Assembly: GCA_028280165.1 (NCBI GenBank)
Contig: JANQMI010000086.1
Location: 1 to 35,416 of the forward strand
DNA from: Oceanicaulis sp.
GTDB lineage: Bacteria > Pseudomonadota > Alphaproteobacteria > Caulobacterales > Maricaulaceae
Direction: 5' to 3'
DNA length: 35,416 nt
Shown here: positions 1-9,500 of the stretch, in pieces
Layout: each line of letters begins with the position of its first letter
Position numbering within the stretch: the stretch's first letter is position 1
Notes under the pieces: model-generated
The model's database searches: none
Told to the model about the DNA's origin: nothing
What the model saw: the letters and a program-made list of their open reading frames with translations, nothing else
Translations under genes and position numbers: made by a program

Positions 1-53
1 GAGCGCGGCGTTTAGTGGCCATGGGCCCCAGCTTTCGCTGGGGAAGAGAGACC
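1..53. repeat. Fragment of REP-like hairpin repeat (CCCCAGC-TTTC-GCTGGGG)
   Basis: gagcgcggcgtttagtggccatgggccccagctttcgctggggaagag closely matches the unit at ~24953-25000. Confidence 0.7.
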
Positions 54-125
54 TAGATTTATCCTCCACCGCCGCCCCCCACCTGGGGGAGCGATGGAGT
101 GTCCGGTGGCTGCAAAGGCTGGGGC

Positions 126-917
126 TCAAAACGGCCAGAGCAGATTATACAGCTCTTGACCGACCGGCGGGCGTTGCATTTCTGAGATATGGCCCCGGCC
201 GCCATAGCTGATGCGGGCTTCGGCGATCTGCTGGTGGTCGATGGTATTGTCCGCCGCAATGTCTTCAGGGCGCACGATGCCGCTGATCAGAAGCTCGCGC
301 ACTTCGTTATTGATGCGCACTTCCTGACGGCCATGGATCACCATATTGCCGTTCCAGAGCACGTCCACAACGATGGCGGCCGCGGTCAATTCAATGGTCT
401 CTGACCGGTTCACGCTGCCCGAACCCTGGGTGGAGGAGGTGGTGCCAAAGCTGGCCAGGCTGCCGGGTTGAACCGCGTCATTGAAAAATTGGCTGAGCGC
501 GGCTTCCCCGCCGAAGAAATTGGTCAGATCTGAATCTTCGGCTGATGTGCGCGCGCGGGCGGTTTGATTGGAGATCTGGGCCCGGTCGGTGATGTTGATG
601 GCCACCGTCAGGATGTCGCCAATCTCGGCCGCGCGGGGATCGCCAAAAAACGTGGCGGAGTTCGATTGCCACAGCGAGTTGGGATTGGTTTGGCGGGACT
701 GGGCTTGGGCAATGGCGGCCGCCCGCGCGAGCCGGGCGGCGTCGCTGCTCTGGCCAATGGGGCCATCCACACCGCCTGCACCGGTTAAGGCGGCCTGATT
801 ATTGATGGCATTCATCGGCGGGGCTTGGCCGATATAGGCGGCGCGGTCCACCGCAGCACAGGCGGTCAGCGAAGCTCCAGCCAGCAGGATCACGGCGAAG
901 GATTGGATCGAACGCAT
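126..917 (-). CDS. flgH: Flagellar basal body L-ring protein FlgH
   Basis: Lipoprotein signal (LLAGASLTACA), SLWQSNSATFFGDPRAAEIGDILTV and terminal NLLWPF typical of FlgH; follows flgA. Confidence 0.95.
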   Translation of the reverse strand: MRSIQSFAVILLAGASLTACAAVDRAAYIGQAPPMNAINNQAALTGAGGVDGPIGQSSDAARLARAAAIAQAQSRQTNPNSLWQSNSATFFGDPRAAEIGDILTVAINITDRAQISNQTARARTSAEDSDLTNFFGGEAALSQFFNDAVQPGSLASFGTTSSTQGSGSVNRSETIELTAAAIVVDVLWNGNMVIHGRQEVRINNEVRELLISGIVRPEDIAADNTIDHQQIAEARISYGGRGHISEMQRPPVGQELYNLLWPF

Positions 918-929
918 CAGGGCCTCTCC

Positions 930-1862
930 TTAATGAGTATAGGCTGGACCGGTGACGCGGGCGCGTCCGGGGCCGTCGGCCACGGCTTCCACCGTGCGAT
1001 TGGATTGAAGGTTCACAAAGGTGATCAGCTCGCCGTCCGCCCCGTTTTCCAGGGCCCGCGCCCGGGCCGACAGGGTGAGAGGGCCTGACTGGAAAATCAG
1101 GTTCACGATCTCACCGCGTTCGATGATCACGGGGGCTTCGATATCAAAGGCCCGCAGCGGGGTGTCGGCGCGCAGCGGCCGGCGCGCGGCCATGCCAATC
1201 AGGCTGGCAGGGTCCATCAGGACTTGAGCATTCACACGGTTGGCGGGCAGCTGGACCCAATCGATATCGGTGGGTTCGATGACGCTCCCCACCGCGATCG
1301 CCCGGCCCAGCACAGGCACATCTACAACCCGCTCAGCGCGGCCGGAGACGGTCACCGGCTCTCCTCCGGGATAGGCGGCAATCTCAGCGCGGAGCAGGCC
1401 GGAACCCGCATCGTGGTCAATGCTGACCAGTTCTGGAGCGCCGAAGCTGTCAATCGGTGCCCACAGCGACAGACGGGCGTTGGACAGGCGCACTGCATGG
1501 GCTTCGCCGGTGTCCATGAAGAGCGATTCTTCCAGCAGCGCTGAGAGTTCAGTGGCGTTGATCTGGCGGCCTTCGCGCTCCACGGTCACGCGCAGCACGC
1601 CGCCCGCATTGGCCCAGATCAGCCCCTCGCGGGCCGCGGCCTGGCGCACATAGGCAGGATCCAGAGACAGGCGCTGGCCCGGTGCCGGTGCGCGGGCAAG
1701 GGCCACGTCCGCAGCGTCGCCCGCGTCGTCGAACACATCGCCCAGCGTGATGGTGTTGCCCGATGTCGAGAGGCGTTCTGACAGGATGACGGTGCGGCCG
1801 TCCTCGTCGGCCAGCGCGGGGCTGGCAAACAAAGCGAAGGCAATCAGGCTGGCGCGGATCAT
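930..1862 (-). CDS. flgA: Flagellar P-ring formation chaperone FlgA
   Basis: Signal peptide, SAF-like region (VLGRAIAVGSVIEPTDIDWVQLPANRV...GMAARRPLRADTPLRAFDIEAPVIIERGEIVNL). Confidence 0.93.
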   Translation of the reverse strand: MIRASLIAFALFASPALADEDGRTVILSERLSTSGNTITLGDVFDDAGDAADVALARAPAPGQRLSLDPAYVRQAAAREGLIWANAGGVLRVTVEREGRQINATELSALLEESLFMDTGEAHAVRLSNARLSLWAPIDSFGAPELVSIDHDAGSGLLRAEIAAYPGGEPVTVSGRAERVVDVPVLGRAIAVGSVIEPTDIDWVQLPANRVNAQVLMDPASLIGMAARRPLRADTPLRAFDIEAPVIIERGEIVNLIFQSGPLTLSARARALENGADGELITFVNLQSNRTVEAVADGPGRARVTGPAYTH

Positions 1863-1872
1863 GGCTTAGGCC

Positions 1873-2658
1873 CTAGCGAAGGTTAGAGGAGGCGGCGAGC
1901 ATCTCGTCGGCGGCGGTGATCACCCGGGCATTCATCTCATAAGCCCGCTGGGCCTGGATGAGGGCGGTGATCTCGGTGACCGCGTCGACATTGGAGGATT
2001 CCACAAAGCCCTGTCGGACGACGCCAAAGCCGGCGGCACCGGGAAGGCCGGCATTGGGGGCCCCGGACGCGGCGCTTTCCAAAAGCAGGTTGTCACCAAT
2101 CTGTTCAAGACCGGCCTCATTGGGGAAGGTGATCAGTTCAAACTGACCGACAACCTGGGGCTGGGGCTGTCCGTCGATCAGCACTTGAACCTGGCCCTGC
2201 TGATTGATCACGATCTGGCGCGCTTCAGCGGGGACCACGATGCCCGGGGCCACCGCATAGCCCTCAGAGGTGACGATCTGACCGGTGGGCGACAGGGAGA
2301 AATTGCCCGCACGCGTGAAGGCGTCATTGCCGTTGGGCAGCTGAACACGGAAATAGCCCTGACCGGCAATGCCAACATCGTAAGGATTGTCGGTCTGCAT
2401 CAGGCTGCCTTGCTCGGCGATGCGATAGACCGAACCGGCGTTCACACCCAGACCGACTTGAACCCCTGTTGGCACAATCGTCCCCGCGTCGGAGCTATTG
2501 GCCCCAGGCTGGCTGATGGTCTGATACAGCAGGTCCTGGAATTCAGCCCGCTGGCGTTTAAACGCCGTGGTGTTCATGTTGGCCAAGTTGTGGGAGATGA
2601 CCTCAACGGCCAGCTGCTGGGCTTCCATGCCGGTGGCGGCGGTAGACAGGGCGCGCAT
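1873..2658 (-). CDS. flgG: Flagellar distal rod protein FlgG
   Basis: MRALSTAATGMEAQQLAVEVISHNLANMNTTAFKRQRAEFQDLLYQ and C-terminal NVDAVTEITALIQAQRAYEMNARVI. Confidence 0.97.
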   Translation of the reverse strand: MRALSTAATGMEAQQLAVEVISHNLANMNTTAFKRQRAEFQDLLYQTISQPGANSSDAGTIVPTGVQVGLGVNAGSVYRIAEQGSLMQTDNPYDVGIAGQGYFRVQLPNGNDAFTRAGNFSLSPTGQIVTSEGYAVAPGIVVPAEARQIVINQQGQVQVLIDGQPQPQVVGQFELITFPNEAGLEQIGDNLLLESAASGAPNAGLPGAAGFGVVRQGFVESSNVDAVTEITALIQAQRAYEMNARVITAADEMLAASSNLR

Positions 2659-2680
2659 GCTTGCTGCTCCTTAATTCAGA

Positions 2681-3415
2681 TTAGGGCCGGCCAAGGCGTT
2701 CAATCGCCTTGCGGGACAATTCGTCGGCATCGCGGATCATGCGGGTCACCGACGCGTAGGCGCGGCTGACTTCCATCATCCGGGTGATCTCGGTCATCGG
2801 GCGAACATTGGAGCCTTCGATGAAGCCCTGACGCACATAGGGCAGGCCATCGATCAGGCGCTCGGCGTCCTCTGGGGCTGTAAAGCGGTTCGTGCCTTCT
2901 TTTTGGAGCGCAGCGGTGTTTTCAAACACGGCGATCCCCAGGCGCTGACCGGGCTGGCCATCCTGGCTGATGGCACCGGTCTCGCTGATCGTGATTTGCC
3001 CGGCACCCGGATTGAGCACGATCGGTGCCCCGCCATCATCAAGCAGCCGGGCCCCGTCGGCGGTGGTCACTTCGCCTTGGGCATTCATCGTAAAGCTGCC
3101 GTCGCGAGTGAAGCGCTCCCCGGCCTCGGTTTGCAGGACGAAGAAGCCTTCGCCCTCCAGGGCCAGGTCGAGCGGTCGCCCGGTGGATTGCAGCGAGCCC
3201 TGAGAGAAGTCGCGGCCCAGCGCCCATTCATCCACAAAGGCAACGCGATCTGGACCATCGAGATGGCGCGCGCGGCTGTCGGAATTGGAGGTCAGCATGA
3301 CCTGCTCGACTTTGAAGCCAGCGGTTTGGGCATTGGCGATATTATTCGCCGTAATATCCATTTCGCGGCGCAGGGTCAGCTGACGGGTTAGCCCGATGAG
3401 CATCGTATTGTCCAT
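2681..3415 (-). CDS. flgF: Flagellar proximal rod protein FlgF
   Basis: MDNTMLIGLTRQLTLRREMDITANNIANAQTAGFK; rod/hook family, upstream of flgG. Confidence 0.95.
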   Translation of the reverse strand: MDNTMLIGLTRQLTLRREMDITANNIANAQTAGFKVEQVMLTSNSDSRARHLDGPDRVAFVDEWALGRDFSQGSLQSTGRPLDLALEGEGFFVLQTEAGERFTRDGSFTMNAQGEVTTADGARLLDDGGAPIVLNPGAGQITISETGAISQDGQPGQRLGIAVFENTAALQKEGTNRFTAPEDAERLIDGLPYVRQGFIEGSNVRPMTEITRMMEVSRAYASVTRMIRDADELSRKAIERLGRP

Positions 3416-3491
3416 GGCGCTGTGAAGCCTCCTTTGCGGCAGTGCGCGCCGGCCGACAGCTTCTTCTGTCCGCCCGACGCGTTAACCCTGC

Positions 3492-3506
3492 GCAAGGGGT
3501 GTGCCA
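3492..3506 (-). promoter_or_regulatory. Putative sigma-54 (-24/-12) promoter for flgFGAH
   Basis: Minus strand reads TGGCAC-ACCCC-TTGC, matching the TGGCAC-N5-TTGC consensus. Confidence 0.75.
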
Positions 3507-3627
3507 CATCTAAAGCATTGTTTTTTATAGGGTTGAATTGCGGGGAGGGTAAAATGGCCAGGGCTCTTTTGCCCGGCATCTGCGCAAAGCGGCAATTTCT
3601 GCCCACCTGAGGCCGTTTCCAAACCAA

Positions 3628-3643
3628 TCGTTAACCGCGTCGG
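3628..3643 (+). promoter_or_regulatory. Putative class II flagellar promoter element (CtrA half-site) upstream of fliL
   Basis: TCGTTAACCGCGTCGG, 15/16 identical to the element upstream of fliQ. Confidence 0.55.
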
Positions 3644-3700
3644 TCACTAATGAGGTTTGTTGACGGGCGTATTGCGCCTTGGAATCAGGAGGATCGGGTC

Positions 3701-4270
3701 ATGGCCGAAGAGGCTGAAGACGCGAACGAAGACGTGGATGCCGACGCCGAAGGCGAAGGCGGTGACGGTGAACAGAAAAAGGGCGGGCTTAAAAAGCTTA
3801 TCCTTTTTATTGGCTTACCTGCGATCATCGTGATTCTTGGCGGGGTTGCCGGAGCCCTGATGTTTATGGGCGGCGGCGATGACGAAGAGCTGGCCCAGCT
3901 TGAGTCGGAGTATGGCGAAGCGGCCGACGGCGAGGGTGCCGTCGCCGAAATGCCGGCTGAAATGTATGAAAGCATGCCGGTTGTGCTGACGGTGACCTTC
4001 GATGCCGGCGGCAATTCTGAAAGCAATATGCGCATTGGCATCGTTCTGGTGTCCACAGACTCCCTGGTGACGGAGTGGAGTGAGGCCGATGACATCCCGA
4101 CGCCCTTGTTCGACACCTATCTGGAATTCCTGCGCACCCTGCGGGTGGAGGATGTGAACGGGTCGATGGGTACATTCCGCCTGCGCGCAGAATTGCTCCG
4201 CCGGTCGAATCTGGTGCTGGCTCCTGTGAGCGTGGAGCAGATTCTGATCACCGAACTGCTCATTCAATAG
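3701..4270 (+). CDS. fliL: Flagellar basal body-associated protein FliL
   Basis: Acidic N-terminus, single TM, C-terminal FliL domain; ATG at 3701 preceded by caggagga; followed by fliM. Confidence 0.9.
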   Translation: MAEEAEDANEDVDADAEGEGGDGEQKKGGLKKLILFIGLPAIIVILGGVAGALMFMGGGDDEELAQLESEYGEAADGEGAVAEMPAEMYESMPVVLTVTFDAGGNSESNMRIGIVLVSTDSLVTEWSEADDIPTPLFDTYLEFLRTLRVEDVNGSMGTFRLRAELLRRSNLVLAPVSVEQILITELLIQ

Positions 4271-4305
4271 CCTGATCTGGCGACGCCAAGGACGAGACCG
4301 ACGTA

Positions 4306-5469
4306 ATGAGTGATATCGATCAGGATGCCATGGCCGCCGAATGGGAAGCGGCCGCTGCCGAAGAGCAGCCCGACTTCGATTCCATCGGGGAGGGCGATGA
4401 AGGCGATGAGCTGGCCTCTGAATGGGAGGCCATGGTCGGTGGCGACGAAGGCGAGACGTTCGTTCCGAGCCAGTCCACGTCGGGCCCGGAGCGCATCCTC
4501 AATCAGGACGAGATTGACAGCCTCCTAGGCTTCTCAGTCTCCGATGATGAGGAAAATGAGCGCTCCGGTATCCGCGCGATCATCAATTCCGCGCTGGTCT
4601 CTTATGAGCGCCTGCCGATGCTGGAAATCGTCTTTGACCGCCTTGTGCGGTTGATGACCACCAGCCTGCGCAACTTCACCTCCGACAATGTGGAGGTGAG
4701 CCTCGATAACATCTCTTCCATCCGGTTTGGGGACTATCTGAACTCCATTCCGCTGCCGGCCATCCTGGCGGTATTCCGGGCGAGGCAGTTGGACAATTAC
4801 GGCCTGCTGACGGTCGATTCCAATCTGATCTACTCCATTGTGGACGTGCTTTTAGGGGGGCGTCGTGGCACCTCGGCTATGCGTGTGGAGGGTCGGCCCT
4901 ACACCACGATTGAGCGCACGCTGGTGCAGCGCATGATCGAAGTCGTGCTCGAAGACGCCAAAGCCGCCTTCGCGCCGCTGACCGAGGTCGAGTTTGATCT
5001 GGATCGTGTGGAAACCAATCCGCGCTTCGCGGCGATCGCGCGTCCAGCCAATGCGGCAATCCTGGTCAAGCTGCGTGTGGACATGGAAGACCGCGGCGGG
5101 CGCATCGAGCTCTTGCTGCCCTACGCGACGCTGGAGCCGATCCGCAAAATGCTGCTCCAGCAGTTCATGGGTGAGAAATTCGGCCGCGACAATATCTGGG
5201 AAAGCCACCTGGCGACCGAGCTCTGGTCCACCAAGATGGAGGTCAGCGCTGTCCTTGATGAAATGCGCAAGCCTCTGGGCGACGTCATGAATTTGAAGGT
5301 TGGCGACACGCTGATGCTCGATTGCGGGCCGGATGGCGGGGTCGATCTGAGATGCGGTTCGATCCAGCTGACCCACGGCAAGATGGGCCGAATCGGGCAC
5401 AACATTGGGGTTCGTCTGGAGAAGCCTTTGTCCAAGGCCGCTCGTAAAACGCTGATGGGGTATTCATGA
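4306..5469 (+). CDS. fliM: Flagellar motor switch protein FliM
   Basis: LNQDEIDSLLGF, RLPMLEIVFDRLVRLMTTSLRNFTSDNVEV, C-terminal SPOA domain. Confidence 0.97.
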   Translation: MSDIDQDAMAAEWEAAAAEEQPDFDSIGEGDEGDELASEWEAMVGGDEGETFVPSQSTSGPERILNQDEIDSLLGFSVSDDEENERSGIRAIINSALVSYERLPMLEIVFDRLVRLMTTSLRNFTSDNVEVSLDNISSIRFGDYLNSIPLPAILAVFRARQLDNYGLLTVDSNLIYSIVDVLLGGRRGTSAMRVEGRPYTTIERTLVQRMIEVVLEDAKAAFAPLTEVEFDLDRVETNPRFAAIARPANAAILVKLRVDMEDRGGRIELLLPYATLEPIRKMLLQQFMGEKFGRDNIWESHLATELWSTKMEVSAVLDEMRKPLGDVMNLKVGDTLMLDCGPDGGVDLRCGSIQLTHGKMGRIGHNIGVRLEKPLSKAARKTLMGYS

Positions 5470-5864
5470 GTATTGCCGCGCTTGCCTACGAAGCTCTGGT
5501 CTGTGTCCTGCTCGCGGCTGCGGTCGTGATGTGCTGGCGCGTCGATCGCCGATTGCGCGCCCTGCGCACCGGCCAAGACGGCTTGAAAGGCACGGTGAGC
5601 GATCTCAATGATGCAGTTGATCGCGCCCGGGCGAGCCTGGCCGCGCTGGATCGCGCGTCGAAAGACCAGGGCGCTGCGCTGAAGACCGATGTCGATGCCG
5701 CGCGCCGCCTGGCCGATGAGCTGCGCTTTTTGACCGACCAGGGCGAGACCCAGGCCCAATCCGCCCTGTCGCGGCGGGAACGACCCGCTCCGCCGGCGCG
5801 CCGCGCGCCAGATCGCACCGAGGATGAGCGCGACCTGCATGATGCGTTGAAGGCGCTGAGATAG
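5466..5864 (+). CDS. Conserved flagellar-operon protein (DUF6468-like)
   Basis: N-terminal TM helix plus coiled coil; ATGA overlap with fliM stop; conserved position in alphaproteobacterial fliM operons. Confidence 0.7.
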   Translation: MSIAALAYEALVCVLLAAAVVMCWRVDRRLRALRTGQDGLKGTVSDLNDAVDRARASLAALDRASKDQGAALKTDVDAARRLADELRFLTDQGETQAQSALSRRERPAPPARRAPDRTEDERDLHDALKALR

Positions 5865-5866
5865 CG

Positions 5867-6577
5867 ATGACCGGGACGCGTCCTCTTCTTCTTTTGGCGG
5901 TCTTGCTGGGGGGACTCCTGGCGCTGAAAAGCCTGTCGCTGCTGGATGACGCCGCAGCGCTGTTGTCTGAGCGCGCCTATGCAGCCACGGCAGCCCCGGA
6001 GGAAGACGATCCGGATACCGCGAGTGAAGACGAAGCCGCTGGGGAGGCGGCTGAGGAGGACGATGCGCCCCCGCCGCCGCCCTTGCGCGATACCGGTCCG
6101 CGCGAACTGCCCTCCGCGTCCCGGCTAAGCCTGGAGCGTGGCTTGGCCGTGCGCCGGCGCGAACTGGATAATCGCGAGCGCGAGCTGGACACCCGCGAGC
6201 AATTGCTGGTGATCGCTCAGGAGCGTGTGAATGATCGCATCAGCCAGCTCGAAGAGCTGCGCGATGAGGTTCAGGGCCTGCTGGGCCAGCTCGATACCCA
6301 GCGTGAAAGCCAGATCGGTGAAATCGTCGCGAGCTATAAGGCGCTCGAACCCGATGCTGCAGCGAGCATCTTCACCGCCATGCGCGACAGCGATCCGGAC
6401 ACGCTCTTGATGGTGGCCGAGCGCTATCAGCGCGAGAGCCCGCTGAATTTCTCGGCGGTGATTGCGGAGATGAACCCCAACCATGCCGCGCAACTCATCA
6501 CCGCGCTGCGTGCGCGCGCCGAAGCGCTGGAAGCGTCAGCCGAGGCGGAGGTCCGCCGTGTTGCCGAGCAGGGGTAA
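5867..6577 (+). CDS. MotE-like flagellar protein (MgtE-N/FliG-like helical C-terminus)
   Basis: TM, Pro/acidic linker, coiled coil, then YKALEPDAAASIFTAMRDSDPDTLLMVAERYQRESPLNFSAVIAEMNPNHAAQLI. Confidence 0.8.
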   Translation: MTGTRPLLLLAVLLGGLLALKSLSLLDDAAALLSERAYAATAAPEEDDPDTASEDEAAGEAAEEDDAPPPPPLRDTGPRELPSASRLSLERGLAVRRRELDNRERELDTREQLLVIAQERVNDRISQLEELRDEVQGLLGQLDTQRESQIGEIVASYKALEPDAAASIFTAMRDSDPDTLLMVAERYQRESPLNFSAVIAEMNPNHAAQLITALRARAEALEASAEAEVRRVAEQG

Positions 6578-9500
6578 ACGCATCGCGCTCGCAGCGGGTG
6601 TGGCGCTGGCGGCGCTCACCGCGACGGCGCACGCCCAGGCTCCGGCCAATCTCGACGTGGAGCAGGTGGGTGAAACCACCCGCATCCGCATCGTTCTGCC
6701 GGAAGCCGAAGGCGGTGACCTGACCGCAGAGGCCGAAATTGCGGCGGGTGCGGTTGTGATCGCGCGCATGTCAGAGGCGATCAGCGCCGACATCTCCGTG
6801 CTCACCGATCAAGCGGCCGGCTATGTCGCCATGGCCCGCCTGGATCCCGATGGCCGGACCTTGCGTTTGGCGCTCAATCAGGAGCTGGAAAGCCGGGTTT
6901 CGATTTCCCACAACGTGATTGCCATTGATCTGGCGCCGGTCGGCTCCGAGCCGCTTCCCGATGTGGTCAGCCCCTTTGAGCAGGCCCAGCGTGCTGAAGC
7001 CGAAGCGCGCGCCGCCGCGGCCCAGGCCGCCGCGCAAATTGCCGCGCAACAAGCCGTGCTGCCGCCCTTGCCAGTGAGCGTGCGGGTGGGCGAAGCCAGT
7101 GAATATACCCGCATCGCCTTTCAGTGGCCGGAGGCTGTGACCTACGCGCTGGAGCAGGCGGACGGTCGCGCCACTTTGCGGTTTTCGCGCCGGGCAGAGG
7201 TGGATCTGGCGGGTTTGCGGGGCGATCCGCCCCGCTTTGTGGACGTTGTGACGCCGGTTGAGGATGACGACGAGTTTGTCCTGTCTTTTGGCCTTATCGG
7301 CGATGCCCAGGCGCGGGTCTGGTCCGATGAACCCGGCCGTGTGGTGTTGGATATCGCGCCCGCCAATGGCGGCGGAGTTGAATCGGTTCTGGCGGCTCTG
7401 GGCGACTACGCGGCTTCCCAGGCCCAAACCGCGACAGCGGACGATATCGCCGAAGCGGGGGAGGAATCTCCGGCTCCTGAACCGATTGAGATCGACCGGC
7501 CCGACCCGGTGCCGGAGAGCGGCATTGTTCCGGTCCAGGTGCGGATTGATGGAACCGATCTGGCTTTGACCTTTCCGTGGGCGAACCTGCCCGGGGCGGC
7601 CGTCTTCCGCCGTGGGGACGCGTTGTGGGTGGTCTTCGATGCGTCGGCCGAGCTGGACGCCGACGAGATTGCCGCGGCCCGCAGCCGCCATGTGCGCAGC
7701 TATCAGGTGGTCACCGGGCCAGACTTCTCTGCTTTGAGAATTCACGCGCCGGGCTCAACCCAAGCCGATGTGCGTGCGGCGGGCTCCAGCTGGACGGTGA
7801 TCCTGGGCGAAAGCCTGGATGAACCGCCCCGGGCTGTGCGTCTGGCGCGCGAGACCAGCTTCCGCCGCCCCGCGCTTTTGCGCTTTGGCCTGAATGGGGC
7901 CCGCAGCGCCGTCAGCGTGCCTGACCCTGTGATTGGCGACCGCTTTCTGGTTTTGACCGCAGAGGGCGAGAAGCGCGGCGTGCTGACCCCGCGGCGCTTT
8001 GCCGAAACCGAGTTGTTGACCTCCGCCCATGGTGTGGCCCTGCTGCCCTTCGTCGATGATTTGGAGCTGACGGTAATTGCCGGCGGGGCCGAGCTGTCGC
8101 GTCCTGGGGGATTGGCGCTGTCTCGCGCGGCCGATCCGGCGCTCGCCGCCAGTGTCGATCGGCCGGTCACCGCAGGCTTCCTGGACTTTGAGCGCTGGCG
8201 CGGCGGCGATGATTACCGCGAAGCGCATGAGCGGGTCACCCGCGCCGCCAACAGCATGGAGCCCGAAGCCATCCTGGCTTACGCCCGCTTCCAACTGGCG
8301 TGGCAGCTCGCCCATGAAGCGCTGTCGCTGAGCTCGCTGGCGATTTACGAGCGTCCGCGCCTGGCCGATACCCCAGAGGTGGCGGCTGTACGCGGCGCGG
8401 CCAATTATATGGCCGGGCGCTATGAAGACGCTGAAGCCAATTTCGCCCATCCCGCCTTGCAAAATGACGCTGCGGCGCAGCCTTGGCGCGGCCTGATCGC
8501 GGCGAAGGCCGGAGATTGGTCCCAGGCGCGGCGCTATTTCGTGGCCGGTGAGGAAGCGACCTTCTTCTTTGACCCGGTCTGGCGCTCGCGGATTTCCGCC
8601 TGGCATGCGCTGGCTGCGGTTCGCACCAATGATGTGGGCGCGGTTGATACGCTGTTGGTGGCCGCACAAGCCGTTCCAGAAGACCCCGAAGCGGATGCTG
8701 TCGCGACCTTTGCCGGCGCTGGGGCCATGGCCGCCCGCGGAGATATCGACGGGGCCCTGGCCGCCTATGACGCGCTGGAGCGTCATGTCTGGCTGCCCAT
8801 TCAGGCGCGCGCCATCTTAGAAAAGCTCCGCCTGGAAGTGGCCGAAGACCGGATTGACGCCGACGCGGCGGTGGAGACGCTGGAAGGGCTGCGCTATCGC
8901 TGGCGCGGCGATGATGTCGAGGTCGCGTCCGCGGCCATGCTGGGCCAAGTCTATGCCGATGCCGGACGCTTCCGCGCGGCGCTGGATACCATGCAGCAAA
9001 CCCGCAACCGCTTCCCCGGCAGCCCGGTGAGCCGCCAGATCAGCATCGACATGGCCCAACTTTTCCGCGACCTCTTCCTGGGGGGGCGGGCCGATCAGAT
9101 GGACCCCTTGGATGCCTTGGCGCTGTGGGACGAGCACAAGGCGCTGAGCCCAGCTGGGCCGGACGGCTTGCGCATGACGCGCCGGATCGTTGGGCGGCTG
9201 GTGGAGATGGATTTACTGGATTCCGCCGCTGAGCTTCTGACCTATCAGGTCTATGAAGACCAGATCACGATGACCGGACTTGGACGCGCCCAGATTGCGG
9301 CGGATCTGGCGCGCATTCAGCTGATGAACCGGCGTCCCGAAGAGGCGCTGCGGGCCATCCAGACCACCCGCGTTGCGCGCTTGCCGCAGGATTTGGTGGA
9401 TGATCGCCGCCTGCTCCAGGCCCGCGCCTATTCGGAGCTGGGACGGACCGACCATGCGTTGGAACTGATCGCCAATGATCGCGGTGACGAAGTGGATCAG

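Noticed and set aside
59-259. 66-aa minus-strand ORF overlapping flgH 3' end
   Set aside because: Overlaps the genuine flgH in another frame and runs into repeat sequence; ends in poly-Gly low complexity.
6771-8786. Two 320-340 aa minus-strand ORFs inside the AMIN/TPR gene
   Set aside because: Antisense frames of a high-GC gene; no start-region signals or family motifs.
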